A stretch of DNA of 32,738 bases from Frankia sp. AgB1.9 (GTDB lineage Bacteria; Actinomycetota; Actinomycetes; Frankiales; Frankiaceae), in contig NZ_JADWYX010000099.1 of NCBI RefSeq assembly GCF_016786355.1, positions 2,690 through 35,427 on the forward strand. The letters run 5' to 3'. Shown one piece after another: positions 8,538 to 15,445 of this stretch (the first letter of the stretch is position 1; every line of letters starts with the position of its first letter). Both the position numbers and the translations under genes were made by a program. Under the pieces are notes generated by a model. It had not been told where the DNA came from. It did no database searches and was given only the letters and a program-made list of their open reading frames with translations.

Positions 8538-8556
8538 GCCGCCGACGACCGGCGGC
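8538..8556 (-). terminator. hairpin downstream of the WxL-like gene
   Basis: GCCGCCG at 8538-8544 pairs perfectly with CGGCGGC at 8550-8556 across a five-base loop, 13 bases past the stop of the minus-strand gene at 8570. It has the position of a terminator but no U-tract, as is common in high-GC actinomycetes. Confidence 0.45.
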
Positions 8557-8569
8557 GCGAGGCTGAAAT

Positions 8570-9121
8570 TCAGGCGACCGAGTGGGTCAGCGTGCAGGTA
8601 TATGCCCCGGCGACGGCCGCCGCGGGGACCGTCACCGACAGCGTCGGTGCCCAGGACAGCGTGCCGACGAGCAGCGAGATGGTCGTCGCGGAGAAGGCCG
8701 TGCGCGACGTGCTCAGTGACTGCGCCTGCGCGGAGGTCGCCTGGCCAGGGGTCGAGAGCGAGATGGACCCGGTCGTGGCGGTCGCGGGGCCCGACCAGTA
8801 GCTCAGCGCGGCGTTGGAAATGGTCTCGTTCGCGGTGGCGCCCCCGGTGGTGCAGTTGGTAGAGGAGACGGTCGCCGTCCACGACCCGATCAGGGCAGTG
8901 TTCGTCACCGTCACCGTCCCAAGCTGCACGGTCAGGGTGCCGCCGCCGGTCGGCCGGGAGCCCAACGACCCGGTCGCCGGGGCGGTGATGCTCACCGCGG
9001 CCCGCGCCGGCACGCCCACCGACAGGGCGAGGGCGAGCAGCGCCCCGGCCACGGCGAACGCTGCCGGAGAGCCGCGCCGGCCCGCGCCGCCCGGCCGGGT
9101 CGGCCTGCTGACCGTCCGCAC
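8570..9121 (-). CDS. secreted WxL-like domain protein
   Basis: A 183-residue exported protein. Residues 1-41 are a basic stretch plus hydrophobic helix ending PARA-A, a good signal peptide. The mature part is Ser/Thr/Ala-rich beta sequence with GSWTATVSS at 80-87 and LSWAPTLSVTVP at 155-166. The two spaced tryptophan motifs and the closing AGxYTCTLTHSV resemble WxL cell-wall-binding domains, although the first motif is WTA and not WxL. Cys90 and Cys176 could form a disulfide. GTG start with GGAGGG ten bases upstream. It diverges from a DUF916/WxLIP-like gene, the usual companion of WxL proteins, which strengthens the call. Exact family membership is by eye. Confidence 0.65.
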   Translation of the reverse strand: MRTVSRPTRPGGAGRRGSPAAFAVAGALLALALSVGVPARAAVSITAPATGSLGSRPTGGGTLTVQLGTVTVTNTALIGSWTATVSSTNCTTGGATANETISNAALSYWSGPATATTGSISLSTPGQATSAQAQSLSTSRTAFSATTISLLVGTLSWAPTLSVTVPAAAVAGAYTCTLTHSVA

Positions 9122-9154
9122 TGTCGTCCAGCCCTCCGTTGCGAACCGCGCTTC

Positions 9155-9192
9155 TCGCCCCGGGAAAGTCCGGTCGCCCCGGGAAAGTCCGG
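9155..9192. promoter_or_regulatory. exact 19-bp tandem repeat in a divergent promoter region
   Basis: TCGCCCCGGGAAAGTCCGG occurs twice head to tail at 9155-9173 and 9174-9192, between two divergent genes for secreted proteins. The 19-base period is close to two helical turns, so a protein could bind both copies on nearly the same face. It may be an operator for both genes; a chance local duplication is the alternative. Confidence 0.5.
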
Positions 9193-9260
9193 GCTTGGCG
9201 GCGCGTCGTCTTCACGCTTCGTCTACCGATGACTTCAGATTGTTACTGGAGGTGGTGGGC

Positions 9261-10130
9261 ATGGCACAAGGACCCTGGACAACGGCCCGTCAGGTGTCGC
9301 GGGAGCGGCGCACCGTTCGCCGCAGCCTCCTTGCCCTGGTCGCGGGCGCCGTGCTCGCCGGCACGGTGGCCGGCCCGGCGACAGCCGCCACACCGAATAC
9401 CAGGACGGGCGTCCCGACCGCGGGCGCGGAGCCGGCCGGTCAGCCGCCGTCGTTCGGGATCGAGCCGCTGCCCGCGCTCACGAGGGCCGGCACCGGGGTC
9501 GGCGACCCGCGGTCGGCGCAGTACATCGTCGAGGACGTCCGGCCCGGGACCGTCCTGACTCGCGTGGTCCAGGTGTTCGCCGACGACGCCGAGCGCCTGC
9601 CGCTGTCCGTGTACCCGGCCGCCGCCGGGGTCGCCGGCGGGGACTTCGAGTTCGCGCCGGGGCGGACCGCGAACGACCTGTCCAGCTGGACGACGCTCGA
9701 CCGGGCCGCGGTGGCGCCGTCGCGGGGCTCCCCGGTCACGGTCCGGGTGACCATCGCCGTGCCGGCGGACGCCCGGCCCGGGGAGCGCTACGGCGTCGTC
9801 TGGGCCGAGTCGACGGGGGCCGACCCGGCGCCCGGCGGGTCGATGACCGGCGGCATCCGGACGGTCAACCGGGCCGGGGTCCGGATGTACGTGTACGTGC
9901 CGGCGGCCGGCTCCGCCGCACGGGACGGGCTGACTCCGCCGGCAGGTCGGACAGGCGTGGCCGGTGCCGACGCCGTCGAACGGACGCGGTCCGAGCCGGT
10001 CGGTTCGGCGGTGGCCTCACTCGTGCCCGCGCTGGTCGCGGCGGCGGCCGCGCTGGTGCTCGCCGCCAGGTTCGCCGCCGCCCGCCGCCGGGCGCGCCCC
10101 CGCGGAAAGGCGCACGGGTCGGAAAGTTGA
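9261..10130 (+). CDS. DUF916/WxLIP-like membrane-anchored surface protein
   Basis: A 289-residue protein: signal peptide 1-42 ending ATA, an extracellular beta domain at about 70-220, a membrane helix near 248-268 and a basic cytoplasmic tail. The domain has RSAQYIVEDVRPGT, an FADDAERLPLSVYPA strand pair, and RVTIAVPADARPGERYGVVW, the layout of DUF916 (WxL-interacting peptidoglycan-binding) domains, which recruit WxL proteins to the wall. Classical members also carry a second domain (DUF3324), which I do not see. ATG 9261 is chosen for the GGAGG eight bases upstream and because the signal peptide starts there. It diverges from the WxL-like gene. Domain call by pattern only. Confidence 0.68.
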   Translation: MAQGPWTTARQVSRERRTVRRSLLALVAGAVLAGTVAGPATAATPNTRTGVPTAGAEPAGQPPSFGIEPLPALTRAGTGVGDPRSAQYIVEDVRPGTVLTRVVQVFADDAERLPLSVYPAAAGVAGGDFEFAPGRTANDLSSWTTLDRAAVAPSRGSPVTVRVTIAVPADARPGERYGVVWAESTGADPAPGGSMTGGIRTVNRAGVRMYVYVPAAGSAARDGLTPPAGRTGVAGADAVERTRSEPVGSAVASLVPALVAAAAALVLAARFAAARRRARPRGKAHGSES

Positions 10131-10198
10131 CCTCAGGGCGACTTGAGGTCTTACCGTCAACAATCGGAGCCGTCGCGTCATCCGAATCGAGGACACAG

Positions 10199-10606
10199 GT
10201 GCCGTTCACCACGGGGTTCAACCACGTCGCCACACTCACCGCTGATGTCGACAGGATCGTGAAGTTCTACACCGACGCGTTCGGGGCCGAGACGACGTTC
10301 GAGATGGCGGCGAAGGAGGGCCATCCCCGGATGGTGATCCTCGACCTCGGCGGGGGCGCCGCCCTCAACGTCTTCGAGGTGTCGGCCGAGGACATCGTCG
10401 GGGACCGGCGCCGCCAGGGCGGGCGAGGCCCGGTCGACCACTTCGGCCTGGCGGTCGATTCGCTGGAGACGCTGGAGGCCACCCGCGACCGGCTCCGCGA
10501 CCTCGGCGCGGACATCGGCGAGATCCAGCGACTCGGGTCGGAATGGTCGCTGTTCTTCCGCGACCCGGACGGCATGGAGCTGGAGGTCTGCTGCCACGCC
10601 GGCTGA
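10199..10606 (+). CDS. VOC (glyoxalase/bleomycin resistance/dioxygenase) superfamily protein
   Basis: A 135-residue protein of two beta-alpha-beta-beta-beta modules. Probable metal ligands are visible at the four usual places: His9 (NHVATLT), Glu60 (LNVFEV), His81 (VDHFGLAV) and Glu129 in the closing DPDGMELEV. The intact ligand set suggests a metalloenzyme, but VOC proteins range from lyases and epimerases to dioxygenases and drug-binding proteins, so the reaction is open. GTG 10199 is favoured over the longer frame because GAGG lies just upstream and the first beta strand begins at residue 7. It follows the WxLIP-like gene by 68 bases and faces the PlsC gene. Confidence 0.85.
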   Translation: MPFTTGFNHVATLTADVDRIVKFYTDAFGAETTFEMAAKEGHPRMVILDLGGGAALNVFEVSAEDIVGDRRRQGGRGPVDHFGLAVDSLETLEATRDRLRDLGADIGEIQRLGSEWSLFFRDPDGMELEVCCHAG

Positions 10607-10618
10607 CGACCCTGGGCG

Positions 10619-11647
10619 TCAGGCCTGGTGGGCCGGCTCGTCCGGCTGGGGCGCGCCGGGGCGGTGCGCGTCGATCCAGGCGTCCACCACCGCCCACTGC
10701 ATGGTCAGCCAGTCCGAGCGGTCGGTGCCCGGCGCGGGCAGCTTCTCGGCCGGGAACCACCACCAGCGGACCTGCATCGGTTCGGCCAGCGGCAGCGCCC
10801 GCCAGATCTGGCCCGGCGTGACCAGCTCGTCCAGCCCGGTGTGGGCTACCACGGCGGTCCCGGCGACGGTGCCCGCGTCCAGCACGGCCAGCACCCCGGC
10901 GGGCCGCGGCGGGAGCACGTGGATGAGGTCCTCGGCGACCCGCGCCCGCGCGTTGTGCCCGCGGCGGCGCAGGCCCACGATGACCCGGCGGCGACGCAGG
11001 GCGGTGAAGTTCGCGCCCTCCGGGAAGATGACCAGGGCGTCCTGGCCGGTCAGCCCGGCCGCGAGGGCGTGCACCCGGGCGGTCGCCGTGGCGTCGGCGC
11101 CGTCCGTCCGCACGAAGCAGGCCCCGAGCCGGCCGAGCAGGATGTCGATCCCCGGGTCGAGCTGGAGGCTCGCCAGCCCGACGACCCGAGGGGCGCGCCG
11201 GTAGCGGTTGAGCACGAGGTCGACGAGCGCGAACGAGTCCCCGGCGCCGGCATGCCGGCTGGCCACGAGGACCGGGCCGCCGCCGCACGCGAACGTCCCC
11301 GCCGGCGGCTCGTGGACGACCATCCGGAACCGCGTCAGCCGTCCAGCGGCCGAGCGCAGCAGCCCCAGCATCGCCCGCAGCAGCGCGAGGTGCGCCCGGT
11401 CCCACCGCGACCGCACCAGCGGCTGGACCAGCCAGAGCCCGAAACCGGCGACGATCACGACGGCCTCGGCGAGCAGGTAGGTCGCGGCGAGGGCGGCCAC
11501 CCGGCTCAGCCGCAGCCGCCGGTCCACCGGCGCGCCGACCAGTCCCAGCAGCGTCACCCCGGCGCCGAGCGCGGCCCCCGCGACGGCGAAGGGGATGAAC
11601 AGCGGGTCGATGACGAGACGGCGGACGGCGCGGGGCGGCACCTTCAT
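10619..11647 (-). CDS. 1-acyl-sn-glycerol-3-phosphate acyltransferase-like (PlsC/LPLAT) membrane protein
   Basis: A 342-residue protein. Two hydrophobic segments at about 13-37 and 50-75 anchor it. The acyltransferase block follows, with His132-x4-Asp137 (SRHAGAGD), the catalytic motif I, and FPEG at 208-211, which binds the glycerol phosphate. It is longer than minimal PlsC (about 240 residues) because of the N-terminal double anchor and a C-terminal extension ending in acidic/Pro residues. The ATG at 11647 overlaps the stop of the patatin gene as ATGA, so the two are very likely translationally coupled. Lysophospholipid reacylation is the family role; the substrate here is inferred. Confidence 0.88.
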   Translation of the reverse strand: MKVPPRAVRRLVIDPLFIPFAVAGAALGAGVTLLGLVGAPVDRRLRLSRVAALAATYLLAEAVVIVAGFGLWLVQPLVRSRWDRAHLALLRAMLGLLRSAAGRLTRFRMVVHEPPAGTFACGGGPVLVASRHAGAGDSFALVDLVLNRYRRAPRVVGLASLQLDPGIDILLGRLGACFVRTDGADATATARVHALAAGLTGQDALVIFPEGANFTALRRRRVIVGLRRRGHNARARVAEDLIHVLPPRPAGVLAVLDAGTVAGTAVVAHTGLDELVTPGQIWRALPLAEPMQVRWWWFPAEKLPAPGTDRSDWLTMQWAVVDAWIDAHRPGAPQPDEPAHQA

Positions 11648-12549
11648 CTGGCGCCGCTCGACCGGCTGGTGGGGACGCCGGCCGCGGCCTGCTCCAGGTA
11701 CGCGGCGGTGGCCTGGTGCGCCCGCTCGATCCGGCGGCGCACCCCGGAGGCGGACCGGTAGCGCAGGCCGAGCAGCGGCGCCGCGTTCCCGTCGCCGACC
11801 GGCAGGACATGCACCGTCACGCCCGTGGGCAGGGCCGCCATCGCGTCGGTGAACCCGCGGCGACGGGCGATCTCGAACGCGACCAGCCCCGCCTCCCACG
11901 GCCAGCGGCCCGGCCGCAGCGGCCGCTCGATCCGGCCGACGTGCAGCACGTAGACCGTCCGCGCGCCGAGGGCCACCGCCCGACCGACCGGGGTGCTCTC
12001 GACCAGCCCGCCGTCCACGTAGTGCTCGTCGCCGATCTTCACCGCCGGGAGCAGGGCCGGCACGGCACAGGAGGCCAGCACCGCGTCGACCAGTGGCACC
12101 GGCTCGTCCGCCGTCTCCGCAGTCTCCGCGCCGAACCAGCGGGCCGCCGCGCGCTCGATGCTGGCGGCGACGCACTGGAAGCGGACCGGCAGCTCCTCGA
12201 AGGTGGCGGCGAGATGGTCCTGCAGCAGCCGGCGCAGCGGTGCGTTCGAGTGCAGGTAGCCGTGCTGGACGACCGTCGCGAGACGCTTCGCCGGGCCGCC
12301 CGCGAACACGTCGGAGCTGCCCAGGTCGGACCACAGCTCGGTCAGCCGCCCGATGGCCGCGGGCGTCGGGTCGGCGGCGACGGCCGCGCCGTTGATGGCC
12401 CCGACCGACGTCCCGACGATCAGGTCGGGCCGGCAGCCGGCCTCCAGCAGCGCGCCGAGCATGCCGACCTCGGCGGCGCCGAGCACCCCGCCACCGCCGA
12501 TCACGAACGCGACGGGGCCTGTCGGGGCGGCTGGCGAAACGATCGTCAC
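11644..12549 (-). CDS. patatin-like phospholipase
   Basis: A 301-residue serine lipid hydrolase of the patatin/RssA type. The oxyanion-hole glycines GGGGVLG are at residues 18-24, the nucleophile elbow GTSVG at 46-50 (Ser48), and the DGG aspartate at Asp179 (YVDGGLVES). The dyad is complete, so it should be active. No signal peptide, so cytoplasmic or membrane-peripheral. GTG start with a GAGGGG upstream at a rather long distance. Its stop overlaps the start of the acyltransferase. A phospholipase that makes lysophospholipid and an acyltransferase that reacylates it form a plausible deacylation-reacylation (membrane remodelling) pair. Confidence 0.9.
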   Translation of the reverse strand: MTIVSPAAPTGPVAFVIGGGGVLGAAEVGMLGALLEAGCRPDLIVGTSVGAINGAAVAADPTPAAIGRLTELWSDLGSSDVFAGGPAKRLATVVQHGYLHSNAPLRRLLQDHLAATFEELPVRFQCVAASIERAAARWFGAETAETADEPVPLVDAVLASCAVPALLPAVKIGDEHYVDGGLVESTPVGRAVALGARTVYVLHVGRIERPLRPGRWPWEAGLVAFEIARRRGFTDAMAALPTGVTVHVLPVGDGNAAPLLGLRYRSASGVRRRIERAHQATAAYLEQAAAGVPTSRSSGAR

Positions 12550-12607
12550 GGGACGCTGCTACCCCTCTGGCCAGGCGGCGAACCCGACCCGCCGGCCGGG
12601 CGCGCCG

Positions 12608-13873
12608 CTACTGCAGCACGCTGCCGCACCAGTAGCCGTCGCGGGCGACCGCGGCGGGCGGCGGCACGGGGACGAAGGTGCGGCCGGCGGGGTCGACGCT
12701 GATGAAGTTCTGGCACAGCTCCGGCTGCTTCGGCTGGGCGAGGTCGACGGGCGAGATCATCCCGTTGGCCGAGTAGGCCGTCACCCTGCGCAGGCTCGTG
12801 ATGAAGGACTGGCGGGTGGGGCAGGCCCCCGCGAGCCGCAGCCCCTCGATCATCTCGTCGGCGGCCACGTAGCCGCCGATGGCGAGCTCGTCCGACGGGT
12901 CCTCCACCTCGGGGGCGTAGGTGTTCATCGCGCTCTCGTAGGCGTTTCTCGCCGGGGAGCCCTTCGCGGCGACCGGGGAGGTTACCGACATCCCGGCCAT
13001 GTCGGTGCCGCGCTGGGCGAGCAGGGCCGTGCTGATCCCGCTGGAGTTCAGGGCCACGTTCAGCTTGACCCCGAGCTTTTTCGCCTCCGCGTAGATGTCG
13101 ATGAAGGGGCCGGACTGGGCGGCCCCGACCAGCGTGTCCGCGCCGGACTTCTTCAGCTGGTCGGCGACGCGGGCGGCGTTGGTGATTCCCTCGGTGAAGG
13201 TGACGGCGCCGACGACCTGGATTCCCCGGCTTTCCAGGCTGGGCACCAGCTGCGCCGCGAGGCTGCTGGACGTAGGCACGTTCGGGTCGATGACGAGCAG
13301 GGCCCGCTTGCCGCCCTGCGCCTTCACGAAGTCCCCGAAGACCGTGGTCCCGCCCTTGTTGAACAGGCTGCCGGAGTGAAAGAGGTTGGGGTGGTCGCTC
13401 CAGGCCGCGCTGGTGGCGGTCCCGGTCACCGGTACGTCCTGGTCGGCGAGCCAGCCGGCCGAGTCGTCGAGCACGATCGTGTTGGCGATCAGGCCGAAGA
13501 CCTTCTTGTTGTCGACGAAGTCGTGCGCGACCAGTGCGAAGGTCCGCGGGTCGGACCGGTCGTCGCCCCAGTCCAGGTCGAGCTGGCGGCCATACACGCC
13601 GCCCGCGCGGTTCTGGGCGTCGATGCGGGCCGCCGCGCCGCTACGGGCGGCCTTGAAGACGTTGGCGATCTCGGCCGGTCCGGTGTCGGGAAAGATGAAC
13701 CCGAGCTTGACGGAGTTCGCGGTGACCCCTGGCGTCCCCGTCGAGCAGGTGTTCGTCTGCGTCGAGGCGGAGCCGGGTAACACCCCGCAGCCGGTGAGTG
13801 CCGCGGGTAATCCGACCACCATGGCCGCGATGATCGCGGTGGTCCGGATGGTGGAACCGCCTGAGATCCGCAT
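12608..13873 (-). CDS. branched-chain amino acid-type ABC substrate-binding lipoprotein (LivK-like)
   Basis: A 421-residue type I periplasmic-binding protein. Signal peptide with lipobox LTGC at 26-29 (lipidated Cys29), then the Peripla_BP_6 fold: LGFIFPDTGPAE, ARIDAQNRAGGVYGRQL and DDRSDPRTFALVAHDFV are characteristic of the Leu/Ile/Val and amide-binding group. ATG with GGAGG six bases upstream. No permease or ATPase gene is adjacent, so it is an orphan component that either works with a transporter elsewhere or acts as a sensor. The ligand cannot be predicted from sequence. Confidence 0.9.
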   Translation of the reverse strand: MRISGGSTIRTTAIIAAMVVGLPAALTGCGVLPGSASTQTNTCSTGTPGVTANSVKLGFIFPDTGPAEIANVFKAARSGAAARIDAQNRAGGVYGRQLDLDWGDDRSDPRTFALVAHDFVDNKKVFGLIANTIVLDDSAGWLADQDVPVTGTATSAAWSDHPNLFHSGSLFNKGGTTVFGDFVKAQGGKRALLVIDPNVPTSSSLAAQLVPSLESRGIQVVGAVTFTEGITNAARVADQLKKSGADTLVGAAQSGPFIDIYAEAKKLGVKLNVALNSSGISTALLAQRGTDMAGMSVTSPVAAKGSPARNAYESAMNTYAPEVEDPSDELAIGGYVAADEMIEGLRLAGACPTRQSFITSLRRVTAYSANGMISPVDLAQPKQPELCQNFISVDPAGRTFVPVPPPAAVARDGYWCGSVLQ

Positions 13874-14264
13874 GTGCCGCCTCCAGAGGGAAGATCCGTC
13901 CGAGGGTCATGACTCGGATCCGCGTCGCCGGGCATCGCTGGTTGCCCGCGGCGGACCCGCGCCCGAGGACCGGGTGTCACCCTGAAGGCCCTCCAGATCA
14001 TGCCTGGTCATCGTGTGTCCCGCCACTAAATCGCGCTGCGCACGGGGTCGGGTGGTAATGGGTGATTTGTTCCCGCGGCGAGGGTGGCGGCGCTGCCGTC
14101 GACGCCCCGGCGGCCTGGCCGCAGGTCACCGACAGGTCGATCCGCGCCCAACGTTTCGCCATGGATTGCCAGGTTTGCGCCCTGCCGGACAGCCGGCGAT
14201 CCACACCGGTTAGCGTCGGGTGACGAGTGGTAGTGCCGCGCCGTACCGGCCAGGAGGGTGCTCT
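13874..14264. other. 391-base divergent intergenic region with two small palindromes
   Basis: This gap separates the binding-protein and expansin genes, which point away from each other. CGGGCA/TGCCCG at 13929-13948 (eight-base loop) and GGGTG-T-CACCC at 13972-13982 are short inverted repeats on the binding-protein side and could be operators or leader hairpins. TAGCGT at 14211-14216 fits the actinobacterial -10 pattern TAnnnT for the expansin gene; no clear -35 precedes it. No gene is supported here. Confidence 0.4.
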
Positions 14265-15209
14265 GTGTCCCTGACCTGGCTTCGCCGCGCCGCGAACGGC
14301 CGTATGACGCTGGCCGCGGCCACCCTCACGGTCGCCGTCCTGGCCCTCGCGGGCTGCGGCTCGCCGGCTGGCGAGGGCACGGTCGACCCAGCCCCGACCG
14401 TGGCTGCCGCCGCCTTCCCGACCCGGTTCGCGGTCGTGGACGCGTTGGCCTCGACCACCCCGCCCGCGGCGAGCCCCACCACCGCGACGCCGACCCCGGC
14501 GGCGAGCCCGACCGCTCCGCCGCCGACCCCGTCGCTGGCCCCGCCCAGCGCCGCCCCGACCACCAGCAGTCCCGCGGCGCCTCGCGCGCCGGTGGCCGCG
14601 GGCCGGATCCGGCCCGGCGTCGTCTACTCCGGCCGGGCCACCGAGCACGACGCGGGCAGCGGCGACGGCAACTGCCTGCTCGGCGACAGCGACTCCGCCA
14701 TGCAGGTGGTCGCGATGAACGAGGTGGACTACGACAACGCCCGCTCCTGCGGCGCCTACCTCCAGGTGACGGGGCCGGGCGGCACCACGGTCGTGAAGGT
14801 CGTCGACCGGTGCCCGGAGTGCCCCGTCGGCGCCCTCGACCTCAGCCAGCAGGCGTTCGACCGGATCGCGGGCGGGGCCCAGGGCGGGCTCGACAAGGTC
14901 ACCTGGCGGCTGGTGAGCCCCGGCGACATCGGCCCGCTCCAGTTCCAGGTCAAGAAGGAGTCCTCCCAGTGGTGGGTCTCCCTCCAGGTCCGTAACCACC
15001 GCAACCCGGTGGTGTCCCTGGAGATCCAGCGGGGCGGGCAGTGGGTCGCCGTGGCGCGCCAGATGTACAACTACTTCGAGTCCGAGGGCTTCGGCGCTGG
15101 CCCCTTCACGGTGCGGGTCACCGACCTGTACGGCCAGCAGATCGTCAGCACGGTGAACCTGACGCCCGGCGCGGTCCAGACGACCAGCACCCAGTTCGCC
15201 CAGCACTGA
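14265..15209 (+). CDS. expansin-like lipoprotein (EXLX1 type)
   Basis: A 314-residue predicted lipoprotein: lipobox LAGC at 28-31, a Pro/Thr/Ala/Ser linker to about 112, a six-stranded double-psi barrel at about 115-220 and a CBM63-like domain at 224-314. Asp181 (VKVVDRC) and Asp192 (GALDLS) are 11 apart, the spacing of Asp71 and Asp82 of Bacillus subtilis EXLX1. Trp236-Trp237 before VRNHRNPV and a Tyr in MYNYF match the cellulose-binding aromatic row Trp125/Trp126/Tyr157 of EXLX1. Expansins loosen plant cell walls without hydrolysis. GTG 14265 has GGAGGG at six bases. Unusual points are the lipid anchor and long linker, which would display the protein on the cell surface. Confidence 0.88.
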   Translation: MSLTWLRRAANGRMTLAAATLTVAVLALAGCGSPAGEGTVDPAPTVAAAAFPTRFAVVDALASTTPPAASPTTATPTPAASPTAPPPTPSLAPPSAAPTTSSPAAPRAPVAAGRIRPGVVYSGRATEHDAGSGDGNCLLGDSDSAMQVVAMNEVDYDNARSCGAYLQVTGPGGTTVVKVVDRCPECPVGALDLSQQAFDRIAGGAQGGLDKVTWRLVSPGDIGPLQFQVKKESSQWWVSLQVRNHRNPVVSLEIQRGGQWVAVARQMYNYFESEGFGAGPFTVRVTDLYGQQIVSTVNLTPGAVQTTSTQFAQH

Positions 15210-15248
15210 CACCGCCACCCGCGTCGCGGCGCGGCTGCCGCCCGTTCG

Positions 15249-15274
15249 AACCGCCGATCATCATCGGCCTGGTT
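15249..15274 (+). terminator. hairpin downstream of the expansin gene
   Basis: AACC-GCCGAT pairs with ATCGGC-CT-GGTT around a CATC loop, with a two-base bulge. It lies 40 bases past the expansin stop and is followed by a pyrimidine-rich stretch (CTCTTCTTGCCCC). Probable intrinsic terminator. Confidence 0.5.
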
Positions 15275-15297
15275 CGCGCCTCTTCTTGCCCCCTAAG

Positions 15298-15311
15298 TGA
15301 GTAGACGCTCA
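15298..15311. promoter_or_regulatory. TetR-type operator-like palindrome
   Basis: TGAGTAGACGCTCA (opposite strand TGAGCGTCTACTCA) has TGAG/CTCA arms with partly symmetric centre, a form common for TetR-family regulators of acyl-CoA and aldehyde metabolism in actinomycetes. It lies 135 bases before the first aldehyde dehydrogenase. No TetR gene is in the window. Confidence 0.35.
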
Positions 15312-15386
15312 TTGCCGGTGGCCGGTCGGCGCGAGACTTAACAGCGGCAGGGGCTGAAAGGCGTGGTTGCGACGTTCTGGGTTGGT

Positions 15387-15414
15387 AGCGAGCGTTCGCT
15401 CCGGATGCTACGGT
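15387..15414 (+). promoter_or_regulatory. palindrome plus -10 candidate upstream of aldehyde dehydrogenase
   Basis: AGCGA-GCGT-TCGCT at 15387-15400 is an inverted repeat with five-base arms. TACGGT at 15409-15414 fits the TAnnnT -10 pattern, 31 bases before the GTG. A repressor bound to the palindrome would cover the -35 region. Pattern only. Confidence 0.35.
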
Positions 15415-15445
15415 CCGCCGGGGGAGAACCTGCCAGGGAGGCGAC

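Noticed and set aside
8814..9260. N-terminal extension of the WxLIP-like protein through the divergent region
   Set aside because: It would cover the WxL-like gene and precede the signal peptide; ATG 9261 has GGAGG eight bases upstream.
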